A stretch of DNA of 64,000 nucleotides from Physcomitrium patens. Its lineage: Eukaryota > Streptophyta > Bryopsida > Funariales > Funariaceae. Under the pieces are notes generated by a model. The model was given only the letters and a program-made list of their open reading frames with translations, was not told the DNA's origin and searched no databases. Shown one piece after another: positions 12,462 to 24,978 of the stretch (positions are counted from its first letter, which is position 1; each line of letters begins with the position of its first letter). The position numbers and the translations under genes are program-made. Location of the stretch: positions 4,493,481-4,557,480 of the forward strand of contig NC_037259.1 of assembly GCF_000002425.4 (NCBI RefSeq), read 5' to 3'.

Positions 12462-15400
12462 ATAGAAGTATTAATATTTTTTTTCTAAAAGAATTTAAAG
12501 TTTATTTCTAAATTTTTAAAGACATTATATTTGTAAAATTTTTTCAAAAGATCCATAAATATTTTAATTTTTTGATGTAATTAGTAATTTGTGTCAAATT
12601 GGTTGTAATTTCATTTTTTATGGATCATAGCAAAGTAAAGTTGTTATAAATATAAAAAAACTAAGACATTGATGATATTGAATTATTAACAAAAATAAGC
12701 AACATCAAAAGTTGAATGTGTAATTGCAATAATCAAGTATCCTACAAAGTCTTCTTGATAAAGCAAATAATATGTAAATTATTTTATTGCAAATATTGAA
12801 AATAGAAAAATGAAAAAATAGAAAAATAATCTTAAACAATTAAAGTAATTTTGATTTTTATACCCATCTTCTCAAGTATCATGTTGATTAATACTTGATG
12901 TTCTTTTTAAGTCCCTTTTTATTTTATTTTTTATATCATATTTTTAGTTATATTAGCACCAAATACAAATATAATATGACAATAAATTTTATACTTATTA
13001 ATAAAGACTATGCAAATGTAAACTTAATTGACTAGATTGTTTAATATGTATAAGTATTTTTAATTTAGCAAAAAGAACTTCATCTTTTTTTAAGATTAAA
13101 ATATGTGCTTGATTGAAGAGAAATTTGGTTTATTAATATATTATTTAATAACTAATATGTAGATATCTATTGGAAAGAAATGATACATGGTTGTAAACGA
13201 CACTACATTGCAAATGATAAAAGAATTTTAGTTCAATTTGATTTTATCTATGAGATGAATGTGCACTTTTTCAAGTATTTGACTTCTTACTTTGTTAAGG
13301 CAATTTAGGACATAGATTGAATACTTATTATCTTTTTTTAAGAAGTTATTTTTGATAATTTCAATGCCAAACTAAAAATAATTATTTATTTGTAGAATAA
13401 TCTTCAAATTGATATAAATTCGTCTTAGACTAGTACTATTTCTAATGACACAATTGACATGCTATTCACTAATATTGTCCAAATTTTATTTTTGTAGCAT
13501 TGCTCAGTTCATATTCTTTGGATAATCATTAAAAAGATATTAAAACATTTTCTACCAATTGATAAATTTATTGGCATGTTTTTATATTTGATAAATAAAA
13601 TCAAAGATATACCAAGCTTTTAGAATCTCTTGCAACAATGTATACAAGTCTTAAGATCACAAATAAGATGTCAAAGTTGGATTGTGAAACTTATTAGAAC
13701 AATATATAGATAATGGTTTTATGTATTATTTTCATCCAAAAGCTACCAAAAGATTTATTTTCATTTAATTTGATATTACTATAAAGACTATACTACCTTT
13801 ATTAGTGCCTCTATATGACAATTCATATTATAAAGTTCTATTGGATATTTGATTGACAATTGAGGATTTTGCAATTTTAATGGCTATTTAAATATTCCAA
13901 AATATTAATATCTACCTCAATATATTCTATTTTAAAAATAATTATTCATATTTTTTATTCCATTGATACTTATATTAAAAAAATAATAGGTGCAACAAAT
14001 AGCTTTCAATTGATATACACAGTGAAATTTATAAAAATTAATTAATAAAAATTTCTAAATATAAAAAAATTATTTGTTACTGCAAAGTCCATATTATATC
14101 TATTTTTTTAATCTACATGTTAAGTCTCTTTTGCAAAAAAAATTGGTATCTACTTAAACACAATTAAAAAACTTATTTTTACAAAGTTTATTTAGGCATA
14201 TGAAAGTATTTACCAAACCAATCAAAAATTATAGCAAACTTATGACAATGTTGTGAATTGTTAACAAAGAGAAGTCAAATTTTAATAAATATTTTTTGAC
14301 AATAATTTGTCTTTAAAAAAAATTAAACTAATATTAATACATCTATTGAATACTTTTCTAGTAAAATAAAAAATTTATTTTTTTACTCATTGAATTAATG
14401 AATTTTTGGTATAAATTAAATTTTTCATTTAATAAGTAAAAAATGCAGCTACAAGATTTCTTGTAGCTATATTTCTTGTAGCGATAAGAAAATAATTATT
14501 ATATTTTTCTATGATTTGAAAAGGAAATGGAGATGTATCCAAGAATTTAATACATACCTAACAAAGTTTGATTACAATCACATTAATATATAGTGAATGT
14601 GCATTCTTGCAAGCATGATTAACTATTGATGCTTGTTAAATTTGTCTTAGTCACAAAATTGTTTAAAAACTTTGTAATTTATAATATTAGTAAAATTTAA
14701 TCCAAATTAAATCACCTTTTGTTATTTTAAGATATATATATTGGTTACAATATAATAGATATAAACAATTATTATATTTTATTTTTATTATTGTAATATA
14801 TATTTTTTTATTTTCTTAAATCTTAAAGCATTGAACATTTTGTAATTATATTTTATTTAACATATATAGTATTTTTTTAAAAAGATAAAAATAAAATTTC
14901 ATAAAATTTAGAGTATACATCTTTGATTTAAATAAGTCTCCTTGATATTCCTTCTTATAATCTACAACATTATCTTCAATAGAAGTCAGTAAAACACATG
15001 AATTTCTTTAGTATAAGCATTAATTGCAATAGTTTTTATAATTAATTAATATGTAAAATTCCAAATTATGAAATTGTGAAATTATGGTGGCATCAAGAGG
15101 AGAAAAAAATTGGTTTCAATGCACATAAGTTTTAATATTTGCTTTTTAGGTGAGTTAACATTTGGCATAAAGCATCTTTGGAGCACACTGTACTTATGTA
15201 TTACTTTGAAACTATTCCAATACTTTGCAAGAGTGTAGTAGCCCAAATTAAGAGGTTCCATAAAATAAGACAAAGACTTCTACTCATAAAAGAATTAATT
15301 TAAAAAATATTATAGAATCTGAAATAAAATTACACAAACCATCAAAAAAAAGATAAAAAAAATAAATGATTGATACAAGTTGATAGAAATATTGTTTCTT

Positions 15401-15978
15401 TTCTTAAGAATGTAAAAAGAATTTTGACTTTGGAAAGCAAAGATTCCAATATTGATAGAAAAGATGCACTTTTGCCAAAGCTTAGAAATGCAACAACTAC
15501 TAGAGTAGCAATTATATAGAATAAAGACTTGATTATGGCTTATTTGAAAGAAAGTAGAAACAATTTTTTTAAAGCCAAATCAGTAAAGGTATATACAATA
15601 TTGACATGCATATTAAAGTAATAATTGTGATATATATATATATATATATATATAATATTTGTCTTATATACATATATTTACTGTAAAATAAAATTAAAAA
15701 TTAAAAAAACTAGTATGCATGTTAAAAAACTAGAATAATTACATTATTTAAGTAAAATATTAAATTATTTTTATTTATAATTTAATATTTTATTTTTAAT
15801 TTCTAATTTACAAAAAATAAAAATGTATAAGATATGTGAAATTTATAGTGTAAAATTGAAAATGGATGTATATTATGTTATCAATTAATGAAGACAATAT
15901 TCTTAATTGATTTTAATATTAATAATTATTGAAATTGTAAATTATAAAATATAAATTTAGTGGATTGTAAACTTATTA

Positions 15979-15981
<3 letters not shown>

Positions 15982-16022
<41 letters not shown>
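15982..16022. repeat. (TA)n microsatellite
   Basis: About twenty uninterrupted TA units; one of several such tracts in the gene desert. Confidence 0.95.
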
Positions 16023-16024
<2 letters not shown>

Positions 16025-17336
16025 CTATGCTAAGAAAAAAAAAACATAACAATGTTGTTTTATTTTTTAAATAATAAAACAACTATTTTTGCTACAAAAC
16101 ATTGAATGACAAATTTAATGGTTTTCAAATTATATATCATAATGTTGATCTAAAACGTGAATAAATTGTTCAAAATATACTATCCAAGTAGTAATGATAT
16201 AACATAGATACTAAGTGTTCTAGAAATAATGATGATATTTTTTAACAAAGCCAAAATATCAATATTTACCAATACAATTACCAAAATTCACAAGAAATGG
16301 TTGTGGAGTAATTACATTATTTTAACAAAATACTCCAAAGATGATAAAAAAAATTTCTAATAAAAATATTATTTCAAATTGTACAAAGATAATTCTTTAA
16401 AATGATAGTTTTTTGAAATCATGATAATATTTTAATAAACATCAAGACTACTATTTCTCAAATCATACCTAAGTAGTATAAAGTACATAACAACAATAAC
16501 TCTTATCATAGATGTAAACTTACATCTTTTTTTCTTTTTTTTCTATTTTTTTCTTATTATATTTTAGGTTCAACAAAACCACCCTCATATTTAAAATACA
16601 TATGACCATTGACCAATAGATTAATATTTGCAACGGTTTAATTTGGAACAAAAGATTTAGCCTTTTGTTTGTTGATCATCTATTACTTAAGAATACAAAA
16701 TTATCAAGTAGAAGGCAAAACTTTGCATTTATAAATACGTCTCTATTTTAAGCTATACATATTGGGTAGAAGAGGTCCACCACATGATAAGTGCATTTTC
16801 CTTTGCCTTATAAGTCTTCAATTTGAACTTAGGTAGTGGCACTAACATTTAGTTTACTAACTTGAGTTATATTATTGAAAGACTTCATCTTCTTATGGAC
16901 TACTTTTTCTTGGGTTGTATTCAATACTCTGTACAGTTGATTCGTCAACGAGTTTATAGAAAATCCATGTCTTACGTGAACTGCACACACATTCATCTGA
17001 AGAATACGAATTATTACCACATAGCTGCAATAGTCAAAAGGGGCAAGCTGCTGTTTTCGCATCCAGCTAATGCATTGTGAAATACAAAGCTGTGATCAAT
17101 AAAATAACCATACTGGATATTCAAATATAAGTGGTTAGAACACAGAAATCATGTATCACCAACTAGCAGAAAATCTGGGATGTATCAATCCCTAAATACA
17201 GTACAAATTCAATCTATGTTACAAAGTTTTATGTACACTAAGACTGCTGAAACAAAGCTCTTTTCATTCTCAAACGTGAATTTGTAATACTCAAGTCGGA
17301 CGGGGAAATGTGCGTGGAAATTCAGGAGCGTAGACT

Positions 17337-20300
17337 TCAGTGGTTGTCGAGGCTTGAGAATCTCTGGGGTTTAGTCTGGAAATTCAAAGCCAAGGTGCGT
17401 AAGATCATTCAAAAGTTAGAAACAGAACTTGCTGTAAGTTCTGGCAAAGTACGAACGGAATGACGCCTACCAGGATTACATACAATTGACGCATTCGCCA
17501 ACAATATACATACGTAAGATCTCTACCGAAGAAAAAGATAAGCTGTAAGTAAATACTCTACTCACAGCGCCTTCTTCGTGCACTCGCCAAATGGTTTCTC
17601 CAAGAAGATTGGCGACTGATAACACAGTCAATTGAGGGAAGTAATTTTTCTCCGTCACAGGTATTGTGTTGGTGGTAATGACTTCATGAAATAATCCTCC
17701 TGCTAGTCTTTCTATAGCAGGTGGACTGCAGCAAAGAAAGGTGTTGTCAGAGGATGCAGCAGCCAGTCACACAGTTTCATAACAGTCGAAAATTTCTATT
17801 TGAACAACATTAACTCGTGACACCTCGTCAGGCCCACAAGTAAAGGGAGCGAAAACATGGAAATATCATGAACACAAGCATAAAATATATATATATATAT
17901 ATATCCCCAGGGGATTTAGAGCAACTTCACCTAAAGACGGCATGTGTACAACAAGCATATACTTCTCGAGCTCCTTCGGCATGAAGAAGAGCTGCACCAT
18001 TAAATATTGTGCCTGAAAGATGCACAAAGAAACTGATAAGAATGACAGAACCACTTCTCGCTAACAATACGTGACACTATTTCACAGACAAATTTTCTTG
18101 TCGATTAGAACATGCAACGCTACCACGAAGGCACGAATCCCATTCCCATAATATCCATAAATGTTTAAACTGGAGAGCAACTTTGTATGCGGGGATATCC
18201 ACATAATAATTAATAGACGCAAGATAATTGACACTGTTTCCAGAGTTCGTCTCTTATATAGGGCACAGATGCGTGGGCCAACAGCGAGAAGGCTCACCGG
18301 CGGTGTCAATCATATCATCAAGCATTACTGCCACCTTTCCCTTGACATCTCCGATGAGATTCATCACCTACCACGCCCAAATCAATCCGTTCTATAATCA
18401 AATTAACAAATCGTTTTCCGCAAAAATAGAAAAGCATTTTCAGTTGCTCAAATCTGATCCCATGGCATGCTCAAATTATGCATCAGAACATTTCGCAGAG
18501 AAGAATGATAGGTCGTAAATTGCACACACACATTGTATGATTGAGTGGAGTTGGTCTTAATGCTAATGTTGATTTACCTCTGAAACGTTATGCCCTTGTC
18601 TTCGTTTGTCCACAATAGCTAGCGGAGCATCTGACAACTTTTTAGCAAATGCACGGGCACGAGCTACTCCCCCAACATCTGGTGACACCACTACCAAGTC
18701 GTTTGATGATATCATTTTACTTGCCAGGTAGTCGAGTATTACAGGCTGCACACAAGGCTCCGAGATTAATCAAAGGTCATTCAAAGCGAAAAGAATAAAG
18801 TTACCTCGTTGCACGACCCATACATAATGCACTTGGTAAAAGTACGAGCTAAGAATCATACTCACCTGACCATAAACGTGATCAACGGAAATGTCAAAAT
18901 ATCCCATTGACTGCCCTGAATGAAGATCACAAGCCAGCACTCTATTGGCTCCAGCCTCAGTGATTAAATTTGCAACTAGCTTGGCAGCAATAGATTCTCG
19001 TCCTTGGGTCTGTGCACCAGAACAGGTCTTATCATAAGGTGCTGCATAGAATAAAATGGCAGTGAAGTAATCGCCGTTATGCTGGCATCACTTCCACCCT
19101 TGCTAATATTTTGACATCCGAGTTGATGATCCGACAACGAAATCACTAGGCTGCTTGTCTGACTCATCATAGTAATACCTACTTACAACCTTCTATACCT
19201 ATCATCAATTCCCTTGTTTAAAAATCAACCATATTCACCTGCAATATGTCAAGAGAATATCTATTGACGACTCTTGCGGATGGTGTTCAAGTCAAAGAAT
19301 GAAATGCAGATCAAGAGAACATAGTGATGTAATATGAAACTCACTTTACGATCTGCTCGAGCATAACCAAAGTATGGTATCACAGCTGTTATGTTCTTAG
19401 CAGAAGCTCGGCGGCATGCATCGATCATAATGAGGAGCTCCATCAGATTCTCATTTGCAGGTGGACATGTTGGTTGCACTAGAAACACGTCACAACCACG
19501 AACACTCTCTTGTAGCTGTACGTAGATTTCTCCGTCCGCGAAGCGCTTTATGGTTATCTTTCCTAAATCGAGACCCATGTAGTACGCGATTTCCTACAAG
19601 AAATAAATAAATAAATAAATAAATAACTGGTTCCATAGATGTTGAATCTCCTTTAAAAAAACTAACAATAAAAAAATAAAAGCTGTTTCCTTTTAACAAA
19701 GTGCTTACAGTGTGCTATCATGCAACCGGGGAAATCCTATTAATAGTCATCTGTTAGTCTCGCCAAAATCTCAACGTACGATAAATGCAATTGAAGAAAA
19801 CATGCCCTAAAAACAAGCAGATCAGTTGATGCTATCGCCATGACTATGCAATATCAAGTACAAGTCTGTTGGTGCATATACTTGGGAAAGAGCCTTATTT
19901 GCAGTGCCAGAGAAAATTTTGAGGCGATTCTCCAAGCGGATATCATGAAGCACAGTATCCCTTAGCACTTTTGACCCAGCCACGCTATTCCAATTCTGAT
20001 TCGGCACAACAGGTACTACTGGCCTTCCATTCCAGGATACTGAGGAATCCGCTAGCGCACATTTCTGCAAACAACAATCCACCTTTCCAGTGAATTTGTA
20101 ATCTATATATATATATATATATATATATGTAGAGAGAGAGATATATATGAGTGTGTGTGTGTATGTATGTGGTTTGATCCACTCCATTGCAACAAGGTCA
20201 GTGCATGGCAGAGAACGGATCCAGATCTCCACTCGAATCTGTTCATTTTGAAGCTTTTGCATTCCAACTACAAACTCGGCGGATATTTCCTTCGTCAAAT

Positions 20301-21240
20301 TCCACAGTGAACTAGTAACAATGTTCATCTAATCGAATATAACAAACGCGTAGGACCTTCGTAGATATTGTTACATGTGTCTGAAAGTTAGTAGCTGGAC
20401 TATCATTGCGAGAACGTATTCAGAAAATGAAGCGAACAGCAAAAGAAATTATGATACGCATTTACTGAGAAATAGAACTCATAGCAAGGTCACACATGGC
20501 ATAAATATGTCCAAGTGTCGGCTATAACACTTACGTGGTGCGACATATTTGAAAGGTTCCACGACTTCAGAAGTAGAACAAGACGAAGAAACTACTATGA
20601 AGCTTCTATGCTAAAAGATTCTTCATAATTCGAGTTAAATAAAGTCAGTTAGCTCCCATTGAGCTCTAATAAATGACAAAAGTCTCAATGGTTAACATGA
20701 AAAAAATCGGAAACACCAGATCTACAAACTATCTCAGCTTAGACCTTCCGAAACTCCCTTCTTATTCCAAGGCTCCACTTCAAGAAGTGCACCACTGAAT
20801 TCATCAAACACCTCGACTTCGAACGGTAAAACCACCTCACTAAACCTTGGAACCAGAACCACTCAAACAGATCCATGACTGGATATGACATCCGCAACAA
20901 ATGCAACATCATATTCCAACAAAGCCTCAAAAAAATAAAAAAATAAATCACGAAATTTAAATCCTCGAAAAGCACTCTTCATCACTCTTTCTTTATAGAA
21001 AATTTCGCAATCCACCTAAAAGCAACGAACATCGCCCGTTCATGCAACAAAACATAGAAAGACAAAACATACCGGTCGCGCTAGCGGTCCTCTCCGTTGC
21101 CTCCAATTTCTATCTCCAAGGAAAAGGCCGCTGCCTCTCGTCGCTTGCGGCGAAGCCAAGGATCCTCGGCGGCAAGGGTGCGGCGACAAACATTGCAGGC
21201 CATGGCCAGTTCGCGGCAGAGATGCAATAGTTGAAGCCAT
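17337..21240 (-). CDS. PRS: Ribose-phosphate pyrophosphokinase (PRPP synthetase), probably plastidial
   Basis: Nine exons on the minus strand join in phase: 21240-21073, 20064-19882, 19593-19345, 19009-18866, 18745-18578, 18367-18298, 18012-17931, 17725-17566 and a 27-nt last exon 17363-17337, giving about 416 residues. The enzyme makes 5-phosphoribosyl-1-pyrophosphate from ribose 5-phosphate and ATP for nucleotide, His and Trp synthesis. Family motifs include '[20 protein letters not shown]', '[16 protein letters not shown]' (ATP loop), '[15 protein letters not shown]' (divalent-metal His), '[15 protein letters not shown]' and the PRPP loop '[12 protein letters not shown]', then 'TNTIP' and 'GETIWRVH'. 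The first exon is rich in Ser, Arg and small residues and resembles a chloroplast transit peptide. In-frame ATGs also occur at 21261 and 21327; I chose 21240 because 'MAS' is a common plastid start. The last exon is tentative: an alternative acceptor would start it at 17375. Confidence 0.9.
20101..20170. repeat. (TA)n, (GA)n and (GT)n microsatellites in intron 1 of the PRPP synthetase gene
   Basis: About fourteen TA units are followed by GA-rich and GT-rich short tracts, inside the 1,008-bp first intron (20065-21072). Confidence 0.9.
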
Positions 21241-22303
21241 GGCTACTGCTAGGAGCAGCATTGTCTCCGAGCGCCTGTAACTAGGAAGCAGGGTCGACGA
21301 TATTTCTTCATCCCTTTTCTCATCCATGTTGCGGGGGATATTTTTCGTCCTGGATTCTCATCCATGCTGAGTAGAGTATATTCCACTTTATTTGGCACAC
21401 GTTGTGGATAGGATAGCACCCTGAGGTGGACTTTCATCCATCTTATGGATGGATGCCTCTGTTCTCTTGTTTGTCGTTGAGGTCCTCTCATCATATTGGA
21501 CTTTGATGGTTTCATATTGTTTCTGTTTATAAAAGTCGATGGTTTCGGATTTTAAATACCTTTTTGGTTTATTAGAAAAAGAGATTTTACTTTAAATTTT
21601 ATAATTAAATTTTATTTAAAAATAAATTAAAAAGAATAAATACTATCCAAATAACTTAAAACAAATTCACAAGCATTATCATATATACATTAATAATATA
21701 TACTATAATAAATCATCATATATGATAATACTTATTAATTTTTAAGTTGCTATTATTTTGTAATTTTTAAAAAGTGAAATTGTCCCTATAACAGTGCAAA
21801 ATAGTGTAGATGTAATTTTGAGCTGCACCTCAAATAATCTAACTTAATAGAATTTGATACATGCCTAGTTGCTTAAGTGTTTCTTGACTATATTAAAAGT
21901 CCTTTCTAACCCATGGAATAAATATTGGAGAGAGAAAAGAAGAAAGAAGTGTGTTATATATTCAATAAATACAAAAATATTTTTTAGAGTTTGAACAAGA
22001 TTAAGGTTGAATAAGTTCATATACTAATTGCATCAAAGTGGATCTATAGAAAGAAGAATATTGAGATACCAATAGAAGGTAGAAAATTTGGAGAGCTTGC
22101 ACTCAAGCAAGAAAGAAGAACTATTAACAATGTTGGAAGGACACAAAGTGGTAAATAGATTTCACTTAGCTTCTTGCATTCAAAGAAAGACTTTATCAAT
22201 GAGCTTCAAAAGACATTACTATGGATTTTAGATAAGCACCACTTCTAATATCAAATAATAATTGATATGTATCAAAATTAAATCTATCTCTACTCATGTT
22301 ATA

Positions 22304-22339
<36 letters not shown>

Positions 22340-22470
22340 TAAAGAAAAATCTACTTCTATTTTTTTTAAAAATATGTACATCAATTCAAAAAATCTTTTA
22401 ATAAATCCATCTAAATTAATAAGAATCTAAATAAAGATTATTTTTATATTCAATCTTATTCTATGAACTA

Positions 22471-22517
<47 letters not shown>

Positions 22518-22804
22518 CAAAATAAGTATAAAACTTTATACATTTTAAAGATAAAATCTATAATTCTAATTTTTGTATCAATTTAAACTCAAGAAATAGA
22601 TGAAAGCTAAAAATTCAAATTTTTAATTTTTTTATGAAAAATAAAGAGTCTATTTTAATATGCTACAATAATCTTTTTATATGTAGTAGATTTTTTTTCA
22701 TACAAAATTTACTTTTTAAGAACACCTAAGTCTAAAATAAACCAAAAAAGAATCATTTTTATTTTTTTATTAGGAGTAAAGTAAGTATGAATTTAATTGG
22801 AGGA
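21241..22804. other. Promoter side of the PRPP synthetase gene, then AT-rich DNA
   Basis: 21241-21540 is GC-richer and likely holds the promoter and 5' UTR of the minus-strand gene. Beyond that is AT-rich DNA with an (ATT)n tract (22304-22339) and a (TA)n tract (22474-22515) and no recognised gene. Confidence 0.5.
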
Positions 22805-22809
22805 TTAAT

Positions 22810-23344
22810 TGACATGGATATACATATTTATTCTAATAATTACCTAAATATTATGAATAGGTAAAGGTAAGTTAGTTTGATAATATTTTATAGAGAAGCT
22901 TTTTAAAAGCTTCATAGATGCAATTTCACCTTTGTATATATTTATAAATGATTGGTAGGTTAAAAACTCGGCCAATAATTTAGTCATGTATTGCACATGT
23001 ATGTGGATTGTGGTATAAGTTAATAATGTGGCACACATATAAGAAACTTGCCTTGCAAGTTAAGACAAGTGTCTTACAAATTGGACATGTGTTGGAGGTC
23101 CTATAGAATGTTACCATATAGCTTCTAGTTAAATAATATATATAGAGACAAGAATGAAGTCTTTTTCACTCTCGAAAATACCTTTCTAATCTTTAGCCTT
23201 ATTTCAAGACTTTCTAATCTTCTTATCTTTGGCAATAGTCATTATAGTTTTAATATTATATTATTTTTGAGTGAATATCTATTTTTTTTGAGTTACATAA
23301 GAGTGTATTGAATTTTTGGTTCTTTAAGATTCATGTCCTTGATA
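22810..23344 (+). repeat. 5' LTR of gypsy A
   Basis: It starts TGACATGG and ends CCTTGATA, and is collinear with 46154-46677 along its whole length. It carries the TATA-like 'atatatatagagaca' stretch near 23136-23150. Confidence 0.9.
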
Positions 23345-24430
23345 GTTTGACAAGAATGCTAATTCATTGATCTTGTCTTGTTTTAAGAAGTGAGTGAATG
23401 ATTCTACTTCTATTGTTATGTTGTAAAGGTTGTAAATTATCCACCTTCAATCTAATATTTTTCCATAATATTAATTTTTTCCTCAAAGAATTCATTCTTG
23501 GAAGTATTCAAGGCCCTGACTATCCTTCTTTTAGGAAATTTTTATTTGATTTTAGAGGTTGTAGATTGCTCTTTTCTAATCTTGATTCGTAAATTTGTTT
23601 GAATTCTCTCTGAAACGAAAAATTATAGGTACTACTCTCAATAGAAGTGATAATAGATTTGTAATCATTCCAAAGCTTCACAAACTTGTCAATAATCTTA
23701 TAGTAGAAATTTCATGTATCTCAAATGTAAACTATAGAGGTAGTATTCCAATGCCTATGGAAGAAATCAACAATGAAATTTAAAGTCTACTCTAAGAAAT
23801 TATATAATTGAGAGAAGCAAGTGGATCAAATTCATAGCTAAATTTGAAAAGTTTTACTACTACAAGTATAAAAGAAGTAAGAATAAGTATATTAGAGAAT
23901 TTTAATTAAACAAGATCAAAGTTTCAAAGATTTCTACAATAAATAAAGCTCAATTTAAGGTTGCATCTTTCTCAATACCTTAATAGATTTATTCAAGTTG
24001 GATTTATAAGTGCACTTCTATCTGTAAGTGCTCTCTCTTGATTTGTATCTTTAATGGAAAAAGTTTCAAGACTATTCTATGATTTAAATTCATTCTTAGA
24101 AGTATTCAAGGCCACATTTGGAAAAAATAATAAAAAAAGGTAGAAAAGACTAAACTTGTAGCTTTACAATAAAGATCATTTTTAACTACCATATATATTG
24201 TTAAATCCCAAAACCTTGCTTGCAATCTAGATTAGAATGATAAGGCCTTTATGAATTAATTTCAATATGGATTCAAAGATAATGTCAAAGAATTATTGTT
24301 AATAATATGAAGGATAAAATCATTAGAATAATTTAATACTTAAGCCATTGCATGTCAAAATCAACTCTATGAAAGACATAAAAAACAAAGATTTGATTGG
24401 AGAGGTATAAGTCAAGTTATGGTGAGTACT

Positions 24431-24978
24431 TGTTATGGATATACATCTACTATAATTTTTACTTACATATTTTGAATAGGTAGAAGTAGATAAAAGTAGA
24501 TTAATATTATAATATCTTTTAGAAAAGCTTCTTAGAAGCTTCTTAGATACTATTTTGACTTTACTTGTATTTGTAGTTGATTGATATGTTAGAAACTTGG
24601 TCAATAATTTAACCATGTGCTACATGTATTGATGGCTTATGGAAAAGCTAACTATGTAGTATCCATATAGAAAACTTGTCTTGCAAATTAAGATATATGT
24701 CATACAAAATTAACATATTTTTGGAGGTCTTATAGAACGTCACCACATAGATCGTAGGTAGATAGTATATATAGAGGTAAGACTGAAGCCTTCTTTTCTC
24801 TTGTCAACTCTTTTCTTGCTTCTACTCTAATTTTAAGAGTATTTAGTTTCTTTTTCTTTTAGTAATAGCTATTCTAGTTTCTTTTTTAATATACATATTT
24901 TTCTATTTTTATTTTGTTAGATTTCTTTGAAAAAATCTTACTTGTTTATTTGCTTTCATCAAATTCTTATCCTTAATA
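24431..24978 (+). repeat. 5' LTR of gypsy B
   Basis: 548 bp, collinear with 30262-30802 from the TGTTATGG start to the CCTTAATA end; it includes the 'ggaggtcttatagaacgtca' block shared by all LTRs of this family here. Confidence 0.9.

Larger units (their letters stand above)
10525..17336. other. Long AT-rich gene desert
   Basis: The first few hundred bases are likely the RBX1 3' UTR. From about 11,050 to 16,550 the DNA is extremely AT-rich with no frame, LTR, inverted repeat or RNA gene that I can support; it may be heavily decayed transposon DNA, but that is inference. Poly-T runs lie at 10780-10811 and 12430-12457, and (TA)n tracts at 15630-15654 and 15982-16022. From about 16,830 composition becomes gene-like, probably the 3' flank of the next gene. 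Confidence 0.5.

Noticed and set aside
11050-16550. Hidden genes in the AT-rich desert
   Set aside because: No frame longer than about 80 codons, no splice-joined family motif and no LTR pair could be found by eye. I leave it unannotated.
22304-22339. Poly-Asn frame
   Set aside because: It is the translation of an ATT microsatellite.
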